Made by a program: the position numbers and the translations under genes
Part shown: in pieces, positions 53,001 through 60,205 of the stretch
How positions within the stretch are numbered: the stretch's first letter is position 1
Layout of the letters: every line of letters starts with the position of its first letter
Notes under the pieces: generated by a model
The model's database searches: none
The model's input: only the letters and a program-made list of their open reading frames with translations
What the model was told of the DNA's origin: nothing
Origin: Streptomyces spectabilis
GTDB lineage: Bacteria; Actinomycetota; Actinomycetes; Streptomycetales; Streptomycetaceae
Assembly (NCBI RefSeq): GCF_008704795.1
Contig: NZ_CP023690.1
Coordinates: 8,566,501-8,630,500 of the forward strand
Direction: 5' to 3'
Length of the DNA stretch: 64,000 nt

Positions 53001-53971
53001 CGCAGCGCCAGGGAGTGGGCGAAGCAGCCGACGAGCCCTTCGAGTTCGGGGCCGCGGCCCGCGGAGGGCGTGCCGATCACCACGTCGGACTGGCCGGCGG
53101 CGCGCGCGACCACCAGGGCCCACGCGGCCAGGACCGTCATGGACGGCGTCGCGCCGGCGCGCCCGCCGAGGTCCTTGAGCGCGGCCGTCAGGTCCTCGTC
53201 GAAGGAGAGGCGCACGCGCCCGCCGCGGTGGTCCTGCTCGGCCGGGCGCGGCCGGTCGGTCGGCAGCTCGAGGATCGCCGGGGCGTCCGCGAGGGTCTGC
53301 CGCCAGTAGGCGCTCTGCCGGGCCGCGCCCCCGTCGGGCGAGGGGTCGGCCAGCCACTGCCGCTGCCGGGCGGCGTGGTCGGCGTACTGCGCGGGCAGCG
53401 GCGGCAGCGGGTCGGGCGCGCCCTCGCGGAAGGCCGCGTACAGCGCGCCGACCTCACGGGTCAGCACGCCCATGGACCAGTCGTCGGCCACGATGCGGTG
53501 CACCGTGAGCAGCAGGACGTGCCGGTCGGCGCCGAGGGTCACCAGACGGCCGCGGACCAGGGGCCCGCGCGCCAGGTCGAACGGGGCGGCGGCCTCCTCC
53601 CGGCGCACGCGCGCGAGTTCGGCCTCGGCGTCCGGCCGGCCGGTCAGGTCGTCGGCGGTGAGGGGCAGGCCCGCGCCGGGCGGGTCGATCTGCTGGACGG
53701 CCGCGCCCGCGACGGCCACGAGACGGGTGCGCAGCACCTCGTGGCGGGCGACGAGCGCGTCCAGGGCCCGGCTCAGCGCCTCCCGGTCCAGGACGCCCCG
53801 CAGCTCCACCGCCGTGGGCAGGTGGTACGCCTCGCTCGCGCCCGGCATTTGCGACAGGAACCACAGCCGTTGCTGTGCGGAGGACGCCACGAGGGGGGCA
53901 TCGCGGTCCGCGGTCGGGAGGGTGACGGAAAGGGGGATGTCGCGGTTCGCGGACAAAGCTGACTCTTCCAC
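49997..53971 (-). CDS. NRPS module C-A-T-TE (branch module of detoxin-type assembly line)
   Basis: 1324-residue single-module synthetase and first gene of the operon. A condensation domain (1-440) carries [12 protein letters not shown] near 155 instead of HHxxxDG, so the catalytic second His is Arg and the Gly is Asp. An A domain follows ([11 protein letters not shown] near 629; [24 protein letters not shown]; pocket letters by eye DAQLITGLYK, no assignment made), then a T domain ([12 protein letters not shown] near 1022) and a type I TE ([11 protein letters not shown] near 1152). Two separate TE-ending synthetases agree with the non-linear, depsipeptide-branched detoxin/rimosamide logic. The GTG start lacks a good ribosome site. 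No MbtH gene is nearby. Confidence 0.9.
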   Translation of the reverse strand: MEESALSANRDIPLSVTLPTADRDAPLVASSAQQRLWFLSQMPGASEAYHLPTAVELRGVLDREALSRALDALVARHEVLRTRLVAVAGAAVQQIDPPGAGLPLTADDLTGRPDAEAELARVRREEAAAPFDLARGPLVRGRLVTLGADRHVLLLTVHRIVADDWSMGVLTREVGALYAAFREGAPDPLPPLPAQYADHAARQRQWLADPSPDGGAARQSAYWRQTLADAPAILELPTDRPRPAEQDHRGGRVRLSFDEDLTAALKDLGGRAGATPSMTVLAAWALVVARAAGQSDVVIGTPSAGRGPELEGLVGCFAHSLALRIDVSDDLTVAGLLDRVRTATLSAQNHQDLPFEQVVELVKPVRSLAHTPLFQVTFAWRGDEEPSWALPGLEATPLASPYPVAEFDLALSLAEEGGRLTGTLVYATALFDAGTAERYGRQLRHVLAQLAAGPDTRVADVTLLDDKARRQVLVDFNDTARAVSPAGLVERFEARARELPGQTAVVHGDDALDYATLERRANRLAHALIARGIGTDRVVGLHTHLSVDLLVGILGVLKAGGAYLPLDPALPAERLAGMVADAGALLVLSNDAAPPDDAWQQLTAVEAEGQRDDAPGRGFRPDDLAYVIYTSGSTGRPKGVAATHRGILNLLDYWLTQFEATPGQASAMWPSFAFDASVQELLLPLTSGGVLQLVPKEVRDDPEALLGWMREHRIVEALLPPAYVKWICEAPEERLAGLSLRYIHTGLEPLPEDSLHRMTQVLPGLHILNGYGPTETALYCTAYLTPKPLERQAPIGPPVANTRAYVLDERLRPVPVGVVGELYIAGAGMARGYLGRPDLTAERFVADPFVPGARMYRSGDLVRWLPEGDLLYAGRRDHQVKVRGFRIELGEIEATLLDQPGVSEAAVIADRDGAGEPQLVAAVGVGDAAPRPAAEWRAALARRLPAHMIPGIFVEVPRLPQTQNGKLDRAALLERARADRPAQVNLASPRDHIELTLYQIWRGLLLQPDIGIRDSFFDIGGTSISAIKLVHAIREAFGETLLVREVMLHPTIEELGGRLRRGASGAPPSNLLQFRPGDGDAHVVCVHPAGGTAFCYLSLAKALPEHIGVHGVQSLGVNPGETFLPTVEAMAEAYLELIEPLSGGPLILTGLSYGGLVVHEMGRRLAAAGHRDVSVVLLDAQGAGNAEQRANIATVDMAEFRDKLVKFNGMYPGIDDRQIEQYFHIYNHNRTTAGVYDPLPTGARTVFMQATEDATEQFLADIRDFWRCRADGDFEVEPVACDHWEMLESDEVLRVAARIESELARFAGSGEARFTESAPAREAE

Positions 53972-54435
53972 TCTGCGGGTGGGTTATTCACGGTGGTGAG
54001 GGGAGTGGTGACGGAAAGGCGCGGAGCTATTACTCAGCGGGGTCGGCCGAGTATCCCGACAGTTCCGAATTTGCAATCGGATCCATAATGCGTCGGGCCT
54101 TTGGACCCAAGGGGCGCTGATCGTAAGCGAATTCATTGCCGCGCGGGCTCGACGTGCCGTCTGACCTGCTGTGCGGCCTGTATACCTCCGGACAGGTGGG
54201 GAGCCGTCAACGGGATGATCGATCAGCCCTTGAGGGTCTGTCAATATGGCTGCGCCTGTCCTGCCCGGCCGCAAACGAGCGGTATGGGAAAGGTCATAGA
54301 CTTAGGCTCGGGTATTGCCTGGAGGGGCCGGTTCCGGGCAGATTGGGCCGACCCCTCCGTGCTAGGGGCACCGATCGGACGCCGCCCCCGGTGGACCCGT
54401 GGGCGCCAACCGCCGTGACAGGACCTGTTCTTCGG
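53972..54435. promoter_or_regulatory. Upstream region of the NRPS operon
   Basis: 464 bp with no convincing gene between the synthetase start and the LysR gene stop. It is more AT-rich than its surroundings and must hold the promoter of the detoxin-type operon (minus strand). No consensus -35/-10 pair or operator palindrome was convincing. The LysR gene ends into it. Confidence 0.45.
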
Positions 54436-55359
54436 TCAGACGGCGCCTCGGCGGCCGGGCGGCGGTGCCTCGGTCCGCGCCGCCCGCCGCAGCTGCTCGG
54501 CGAGGGCCGCCGTCGCGGGGGCCGCGGACCGGTCCCCGACGCCCCACGCCAGCAGGAGCCTCCGGCGCGACCAGGCGTCCTGCAGCGCGCACACCTCCAG
54601 CCCCGTGTGCGGGTCGAGGGCGCGGCGCGGCACGACGGCGAGCCCCACCCCGGCGGCCACCAGGGAGACGAGGGTGCTCAGCCCGGCGACGCTCGTGCGG
54701 TAGCGCACCACCGGGGCGTGCGGGCCGAGGTGCCGCTCGATCCAGCGGCGCAGCGAGGACTCGGCGTCGAGCCCCACGAGCGGGTGCTCGGCGACCTCGC
54801 TGTAGGCCAGCGCCGTCCGCCCGGCGAGGATCCCGCCCTCCTGCCCGATCACCACGAGCGAGTCGTCCCCGAGGGGTTCCAGGACGAGCCCGCTGTCGTG
54901 GGCCTCGTCGTCGACGACGACCCCGAGGTCCGCCTCACCGTCGGCGAGCATCCGCACCGTCCGCGGGGTCCGGCTCTCGGACACCGTGACGTCGGTGTCC
55001 GGGTGTTCGCGCAGGAACGTCACGAGTGCCCGCGGCACGAGCCCGTGCATCGCGGAGCCGCCGCTCAGCAGCGTCACGGGAGCGGCGGGGGAGCGGGTGT
55101 AGCTGGCGACGGCGCTCTCCAGGCGTGCCGTGTGCGTCAGGACGTCCCGGGCATGTCGGGCGAGGGCCGTGCCCGCCGGTGTCGGCCGCACCCCTCGCCG
55201 CCCCCGGATCAGCAGCGCCACCCCCGCGTGCCGCTCCAGGGAGCGCACCCGGGCGCTGGCCGACGGCAGGCTGAGATGCATCCGGCGCGCGCCCGCCGTG
55301 ATCGACCCCTCCGTCACGATGTGCAGAAAGAGCCGGAGGTCGTCCAAGTCGTAACGCAC
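54436..55359 (-). CDS. LysR-family transcriptional regulator
   Basis: 307-residue regulator. The N-terminal winged helix-turn-helix is VRYDLDDLRLFLHIVTEGSI with GARRMHLSLPSASARVRSLE (about 22-41) as recognition region, followed by the effector-binding domain (VTLLSGGSAMHGLVPRALVT, LVSLVAAGVGLAVVPRRAL). GTG at 55359 starts exactly at the HTH; longer upstream frames are non-family. It is divergent from the TauE/SafE-type permease 84 bp away, the classic LysR arrangement, so it probably controls that gene rather than the antibiotic genes downstream. Confidence 0.87.
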   Translation of the reverse strand: MRYDLDDLRLFLHIVTEGSITAGARRMHLSLPSASARVRSLERHAGVALLIRGRRGVRPTPAGTALARHARDVLTHTARLESAVASYTRSPAAPVTLLSGGSAMHGLVPRALVTFLREHPDTDVTVSESRTPRTVRMLADGEADLGVVVDDEAHDSGLVLEPLGDDSLVVIGQEGGILAGRTALAYSEVAEHPLVGLDAESSLRRWIERHLGPHAPVVRYRTSVAGLSTLVSLVAAGVGLAVVPRRALDPHTGLEVCALQDAWSRRRLLLAWGVGDRSAAPATAALAEQLRRAARTEAPPPGRRGAV

Positions 55360-55443
55360 CCCCGTGAGCCTATGGCACAGGCTGAGGCACAGTGTGTCGA
55401 TTACGCATTGTGGGGCCGCCCTCCGCCGCGTGATGCTCGGCGG

Positions 55444-56211
55444 GTGTCCGAGATCCTGTTGGCCCTCATCGCCGGTGTCGCCGCCGGCACGCTGAACGCC
55501 CTCGGCGGCGGTGGCACGTTCGTGGCACTGCCCGCGCTCGTCGCGGTCGGCGTGCCGCCCGTGACGGCGAACGCGTCGTCGACCGTCGCGCTCCTGCCCG
55601 GCACCATGGCGAGCGCCTGGGTGTACCGCCGCGACGTCACGCCGGTGGGGGAGACCTCCACGACGGCCCTCACCGTGGTCAGCGCCGTCGGCGGCGGCCT
55701 CGGCGCGGTCCTGCTCCTGGCCCTGCCCGCGGCCTCCTTCGACGCGGCGGTGCCGTGGCTGCTCGCCTTCGCCACGGCGGTCCTCGCCTTCGGCCGCCGC
55801 CTCGCGCGGGCGGTGAGCGACGCCACCGGGCGCCCGTTCGGCCTCGGCTCCACGGCCGTGCTCGGCGGTCAGTTCCTGCTCGCCCTGTACGGCGGATACT
55901 TCGGCGGAGCCGTAGGCATCATGATGATGGCCCTGTGGAGCGTCGGCCTCGGCCTCGACACCGCGGTCAGCAACCCCATGCGGACCGTCCAGATCGCGGC
56001 CATCTACCTCACCGCGGCCGTGCTGTTCCTCGTCGCGTCGGACGCCCTGAACACGCCCTGGCTCCTCGTCGCCATGCTCACCGGCGCGGTGACGGGCGGC
56101 TTCACGGGCGCCCACGTCGCCCGCCGGCTGTCCGCGCGGGTCCTGAGAGGCGTCATCCTCACCACCGCCGTCACCATGACGGTCCTGTACTCCGTCCGCA
56201 GCTGGGGCTGA
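55444..56211 (+). CDS. TSUP (TauE/SafE) family permease
   Basis: 255-residue membrane protein with about seven to eight helices. It opens with VSEILLALIAGVAAGTLNAL and GGGGTFVALPALVAVGVPP, the duplicated glycine-rich first repeat of TauE/SafE (sulfite/anion exporter) proteins. The second copy appears as LALYGGYFGGAVGIMMMALW. GTG at 55444 is used; the ribosome site is weak. The exported or imported anion is unknown; the divergent LysR gene probably senses it. Confidence 0.83.
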   Translation: MSEILLALIAGVAAGTLNALGGGGTFVALPALVAVGVPPVTANASSTVALLPGTMASAWVYRRDVTPVGETSTTALTVVSAVGGGLGAVLLLALPAASFDAAVPWLLAFATAVLAFGRRLARAVSDATGRPFGLGSTAVLGGQFLLALYGGYFGGAVGIMMMALWSVGLGLDTAVSNPMRTVQIAAIYLTAAVLFLVASDALNTPWLLVAMLTGAVTGGFTGAHVARRLSARVLRGVILTTAVTMTVLYSVRSWG

Positions 56212-56257
56212 GCGCGGCCCCGGTGTCCGGCGGCCTGCCCGGCGGCGCGGACGGACG

Positions 56258-56710
56258 CTAGCGGGACCGCCGCGCCAGAGCCGTCAGCGCCCGCTGCCCG
56301 CCCCGCACGGCCAGCGCGTGGTTGACGCGGAAGACCGGGCGCGCCAGCGGCATCCAGCGCCGGAGTGCGGCCTTGCGGACGGTCACGTACTGGGTGAGCG
56401 TGGCGACGCAGCCGTGGTGCCCGTCGGGGGCCACGACCCAGCGGACGCTGCCCGAGATGTCCCCGTCGAGCGCCGCCTCCAGGACGTGCGCGACCGGGTC
56501 CTCCGCCACCGCCGTCAGCGTGGCCCGCAGCGCGTAGGGGAGCGCCGACCTGATCACGACCTCGCACTCCCGCTCCCCGGTGCGCCGCACGGAGCGGAAG
56601 GCGGGCCACCACGCCGGGTAGTTCCCCACGTCGGCGAGTTTCGCGTACACGGTGTCCGGCGCGAGCGGCGCGCGCCAGGTCCCGGAGAGACGGATGTCGT
56701 GGCGGTTCAC
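56258..56710 (-). CDS. SRPBCC family protein (START/polyketide cyclase-like)
   Basis: 150-residue helix-grip-fold protein: IRLSGTWRAPLAPDTVYAKL, GNYPAWWPAFRSVRRTGERE, and WVVAPDGHHGCVATLTQYVT are typical strands of SRPBCC lipid- or polyketide-binding proteins. GTG at 56710 has GGGAG 6 bases upstream and overlaps the ABC permease stop (GTGA). The C-terminal basic helix (RGGQRALTALARRSR) may touch membranes. It is last in a group with a polyprenyl synthase and an ABC exporter, so a hydrophobic isoprenoid ligand is possible. Confidence 0.78.
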   Translation of the reverse strand: MNRHDIRLSGTWRAPLAPDTVYAKLADVGNYPAWWPAFRSVRRTGERECEVVIRSALPYALRATLTAVAEDPVAHVLEAALDGDISGSVRWVVAPDGHHGCVATLTQYVTVRKAALRRWMPLARPVFRVNHALAVRGGQRALTALARRSR

Positions 56711-57507
56711 GCGGTTCTCCCTGTCGGCAGCGGGGCGGAGGGCGGGGGCAGGTGGTCGCGGGTCCTGGCGAAGAACGCGGCCGTGCCGAGCAGCCATATG
56801 GCGAGGAACCAGACGGGGCCGAGCAGCAGATGACCGTACGGAGTGACGGCGGGCGTGAAGCTCGCGGCGACCGCGACCTGGGTGGGGCCGTACCCGGGCA
56901 GGAGCTGGAGCCCGTCCTTGTCGGCTCCCGCGTTGCTCATCGGGTTCTGGAGCATGGTGTCGAGCAGGCTGGCCATGATGATGACGAAGAGCCCCGCGAG
57001 TTCGTTGCGCAGGAAGGCGCCGAGCAGGATGCCGATGCCGCCGTAGCTCACGGCGGCCGTGAACAGGCCGAGCGCGAGGAGCGCGGGCCGGACCGGGTCC
57101 CAGTACCAGCACACCACCGCGGTGGCGTACGCCGCGATGAGCGCGGAGGCGGCCGCCATCGCGACGACCTTGCTCAGCAGCAGACAGGAGCGGGGGTAGC
57201 CCGCGAGGGCGAGCCTGCGGTCGAAGGCGAGCGCCTTGAACGTCGTCATGAACATCATGAAGCCGACGATGAGCGTGACCGTGTTGACGGCCCCGGACAC
57301 CATCGTCAGGTGGTTGCCGTTCACAGTCACGGTCCGCCCGGCCGCGCGCAGCAGGAAGCGGAGGCGGTCGGGGGTGACGAACCAGTGCTCGAGGGTCAGC
57401 CAGAGCGGGATGTAGCCGACGACGAGCACCAGGGCGAGCCGGTTGCGGGCGTGTTCGAGCAGCGCGAACCCGGCGCCCGTGCGGAAGGCCTCCCAGGTCC
57501 GGCTCAC
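56707..57507 (-). CDS. ABC-2 type transporter permease
   Basis: 266-residue membrane protein with about six hydrophobic segments: LALVLVVGYIPLWLTLEHWF, VNTVTLIVGFMMFMTTFKAL, LLSKVVAMAAASALIAAYAT, ALLALGLFTAAVSYGGIGIL, LFVIIMASLLDTMLQNPMSN, LLLGPVWFLAIWLLGTAAFF. The organisation fits ABC-2 exporters. The GTG start overlaps the ATPase stop and the end overlaps the SRPBCC start, so the three are translated together. Likely exports a lipid or small hydrophobic product; substrate unknown. Confidence 0.83.
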   Translation of the reverse strand: MSRTWEAFRTGAGFALLEHARNRLALVLVVGYIPLWLTLEHWFVTPDRLRFLLRAAGRTVTVNGNHLTMVSGAVNTVTLIVGFMMFMTTFKALAFDRRLALAGYPRSCLLLSKVVAMAAASALIAAYATAVVCWYWDPVRPALLALGLFTAAVSYGGIGILLGAFLRNELAGLFVIIMASLLDTMLQNPMSNAGADKDGLQLLPGYGPTQVAVAASFTPAVTPYGHLLLGPVWFLAIWLLGTAAFFARTRDHLPPPSAPLPTGRTA

Positions 57508-58157
57508 CGTGCCGCTCCCCGGACACCGGCCGGACGGCCCTCCCCGGCCCACGGGGTCGCCACGCCGTCGCGCAGCCGGTGCACGACGTCGAGGCGCCTG
57601 GCGTCCCAGGCCAGGTGCGACACGACGAGGACGCAGCGGCCTCGGTCGCGCAGCCGGGTCGCCACGTCCCAGAACCGCAGGTACGTCTCCCAGTCGAAGC
57701 CCTGGTACGGCTCGTCGAGCAGCAGCACCCGCGGGTCGTGCAGGAGCGCGAGGGCCAGGTTCAGCTTCTGCCGGGTGCCGCCGCTGAGGAGGCCCACGCG
57801 GGTGTGCCGGTACTCGGCGAAGTGCAGCTCGTCCAGGAGTTCCTCGGCGCGCCCCGGCCCGTCGAGGCGGTACGCCGTCCGGAACCAGCGCAGGTGCTGG
57901 TCGACGGTGAGCGCCTCGTTGAGCACCGCCTCCTGCGGGCAGTACCCCAGGGAGCCGCGGCGCTCCACCTCGCCCGCGTCGGCGGCGAGCTGCCCGCACA
58001 GGATGCGCAGGAGCGTGCTCTTGCCCGAGCCGTTCTCGCCCACGACGCCCGCCAGGGTGCCCGGTTCGAGGCCGAACGAGACCCCTCTCAGGACGCGGCG
58101 CGAGCGGTAGGCCTTGTGCACGTCGCGCACGCGCAGGGCGTACGGGGCGGTCGGCAC
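57504..58157 (-). CDS. ABC transporter ATPase
   Basis: 217-residue ATPase. Walker A GENGSGKSTLLR (about 40-51), Q-loop YCPQEAVL, signature LLSGGTRQKLNLAL, Walker B RVLLLDEPYQGFDW (Tyr-Gln-Gly in place of the usual Thr-x-Gly) and H-loop VVSHLAWDARR. GTG at 58157 with GGAGGAG upstream is preferred over an ATG 14 codons earlier that adds only prolines. It powers the adjacent ABC-2 permease. Confidence 0.88.
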   Translation of the reverse strand: MPTAPYALRVRDVHKAYRSRRVLRGVSFGLEPGTLAGVVGENGSGKSTLLRILCGQLAADAGEVERRGSLGYCPQEAVLNEALTVDQHLRWFRTAYRLDGPGRAEELLDELHFAEYRHTRVGLLSGGTRQKLNLALALLHDPRVLLLDEPYQGFDWETYLRFWDVATRLRDRGRCVLVVSHLAWDARRLDVVHRLRDGVATPWAGEGRPAGVRGAAR

Positions 58158-58253
58158 GGCGATCTCCTCCTGCGGGGGTGGGGGCGGGCCGGGGCGCACG
58201 TCGTCGGCGGGCGGCGCGGGGCGCGAGCTGTGCGGTGGCCCCGCGCGCCGGCC

Positions 58254-59321
58254 TCAGCGCCTGCGGCGGGACAGGCAGTCGACGAGGGAACTCCACTCCT
58301 GCCGCACCGCGCCGGGCAGTTCCACCGCGTCGAGCGCGGCGAGGGCCGACGCCACGTGGCGGGCGGCAGCCGCCTCGGCGTGCTCCCGGCTGCCCAGGGC
58401 TCCGAGACGGCGCATGACCTCGGGCACGCGGTCCTGGGGCAGCGGCACCGAGTCGAGCAGCTCCGCGACCCCGCGGCCGTCGGCGGACTCCACCGCCGCG
58501 GCCAGGACGAGCGGCAGCGTCTTCTTGCCGCGGACCAGATCCGTGCCGACGGGCTTTCCGGTGAGCGCGCTGTCGCCCCACAGGCCGAGCACGTCGTCCA
58601 GGATCTGGAACGCCACGCCGAGGTCGCTGCCCGCCTCGCGCAGGGCGCGCACCACCGGCGGCGGCGCGTCGGCGAGCACGGCGCCGAGGGCCGCCGCGCA
58701 GCCGAAGAGCGCTCCGGTCTTGCCGCGCGCCATGCGCGCGTACCGGCTCGCGGACACCTCGCGCAGAGCCCGCCGCTCCAGGGCGAGGTCCTCCGCCTGG
58801 CCCTCCACCATCTGCTCCACCGTGACGATGAGGTCCTCCATGGCGGCGCGGGCGCCCGGCGCCTGCGCGCGGAAGACGGTGGCGACGGCCTGGACGACGA
58901 GGGCGTCACCGGCAAGCACCGCGGCGCCGGTGCCGAACCGGGCCCACGCCGCGAGCCTGCCGCGCCGCTCGGTGTCGCCGTCCATGATGTCGTCGTGCAA
59001 CAGGGAGAGCTGGTGCACCAGTTCCACGGCCGTACCGGCGACGGCGGCGAGCCGCTCAGGGGCTCCGACGGAGCGCACCGAGAGCAGCGCGAGCGCCGCG
59101 CGCACCCGCTTGGCCACGTGCCGCACCGCGGTCGGGGCCGCGTCGGCGTCCCACCCCAGGTGGTACCGGCAGACGGCGGCCATCGACGGGTGCAGCCGGT
59201 CCACGGCCACCCGCAGCGGCGGATCGACGAGCGCCGTCCCGCGGCGCAGGAGCTCCTCACCGTCCGCACCGGCACCGGCCGTGCGCGGTCGGCCGGTGCC
59301 GTACAACGACGTGTCTGTCAT
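58254..59321 (-). CDS. Polyprenyl synthetase (trans-isoprenyl diphosphate synthase)
   Basis: 355-residue prenyl chain-elongating enzyme. The first aspartate-rich motif is LSLLHDDIMDGDTERRGRLA (about 106-125; DDxxD) and the second is FQILDDVLGLWGDSAL (about 236-251), with KxxG-like GKTGALFGCAAALG and GKKTLPLV between or after them. It condenses IPP with allylic diphosphates; chain length cannot be read reliably. No terpene cyclase, squalene gene or prenyltransferase is visible nearby. The ABC exporter and SRPBCC genes directly downstream suggest that its product is handled or exported by them. Confidence 0.88.
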   Translation of the reverse strand: MTDTSLYGTGRPRTAGAGADGEELLRRGTALVDPPLRVAVDRLHPSMAAVCRYHLGWDADAAPTAVRHVAKRVRAALALLSVRSVGAPERLAAVAGTAVELVHQLSLLHDDIMDGDTERRGRLAAWARFGTGAAVLAGDALVVQAVATVFRAQAPGARAAMEDLIVTVEQMVEGQAEDLALERRALREVSASRYARMARGKTGALFGCAAALGAVLADAPPPVVRALREAGSDLGVAFQILDDVLGLWGDSALTGKPVGTDLVRGKKTLPLVLAAAVESADGRGVAELLDSVPLPQDRVPEVMRRLGALGSREHAEAAAARHVASALAALDAVELPGAVRQEWSSLVDCLSRRRR

Positions 59322-59907
59322 GGATCTCCGCCCGTCCGTCGTCCCTCACCGGTCTGAAGCCCCTCCGGTCGCCTAACGACGGTGGAGATCACTGGTTGTG
59401 ACGGTTCGCGCTACGGAGTGACGGTCCGGCGGGAGCGGGCACGACGGCGTGCCTACGGGGCGACGGCTGGCGTAGGCGGAACGTAGGCGCACGGGTCGCG
59501 CGGAGGGTTCCGCGCGCCAAAGGGCGGGGCGTCCCCCGTCGTTCCGGCGGCGGAATCGGATTCGAACTGCGGCCGGGCCCCGCGGCGCGTCTCGGCCGGG
59601 GCCCGGCGGCCTGCGGGACGCGGTTCGCGGCGCGGCACGCGTCCCGGGCGCGCGGGCACCGCTGGGCAGCCGACCGGCCGGGTCCGTGCACGCAGGGGGC
59701 GAGTGGCCCGAAGTGCGCGCGGCCGCAGCCGGAATCGCTCGAATGCTCCCGCCCCGTGCGGGCCCGGAGCGCGCGGTTTTTCCCAACATCCTGTCGGCTC
59801 GTTCGTGCCGCGAGGGGCTTTCCGCGGTCCCGGCGTGCCTGGAAACTGTGCGCCCGGCGCTTGCCATCGGCAGGCGCACCGGCGGCGGAAGAACGGCGGA
59901 CGAGGTC
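59322..59907. other. Long intergenic region with hairpin
   Basis: 586 bp between the polyprenyl synthase start (minus) and a small plus-strand gene. It contains an 11-bp perfect stem GCCGGGCCCCG (59572-59582) / CGGGGCCCGGC (59597-59607). Open frames here have no family features and I treat them as chance. Both divergent promoters must lie here, but none is obvious. Confidence 0.4.
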
Positions 59908-60141
59908 ATGGTCGGAGATCTGAGGTCCCTCGCGGGCGAGCCCGAGGCGGCCGGCGCACGGCTCGCGGCGGACGGCGAAGAGGGGCGGAAGCGGATCCTC
60001 ATCGAGCTCACCGAAGAGCAACGGGAGGCGCTGCGCGCCCAGTTGGAGCTGTACGGCGACGAGGCGAGCGAGCTCGTCCTGCTCGCGGGCGGCACCGAAC
60101 TAGGGACGTTCGGCGTCCGGGCCCGGCCCCGCCCGTACTGA
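59908..60141 (+). CDS. Small acidic protein of unknown function
   Basis: 77-residue acidic protein: MVGDLRSLAGEPEAAGARLA then RILIELTEEQREALRAQLEL and ELVLLAGGTELGTFGVRARP. The centre is a predicted amphipathic helix. ATG at 59908 is chosen by a GAGG a few bases upstream; the frame is open further 5' but the composition changes there. It lies 64 bp before the VioB-N-like gene and may be the first gene of that operon. No function is known. Confidence 0.45.
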   Translation: MVGDLRSLAGEPEAAGARLAADGEEGRKRILIELTEEQREALRAQLELYGDEASELVLLAGGTELGTFGVRARPRPY

Positions 60142-60205
60142 TCCGGAGCCCGCACGTCAGCACCACACCCCCGTACACCGCAGTCGCGTCCGATCGGGAG
60201 GAACC

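Noticed and set aside
54436..55359. LysR gene as pathway regulator of the NRPS operon
   Set aside because: It is divergent from a TauE/SafE permease with a shared 84-bp gap, the usual self-contained LysR arrangement. Nothing in sequence links it to the synthetase promoter.
59550..59580. tRNA T-arm-like sequence on the minus strand
   Set aside because: The complement of GGATTCGAACT looks like a T-loop, but the flanking bases do not pair and no acceptor, D or anticodon arms can be built.
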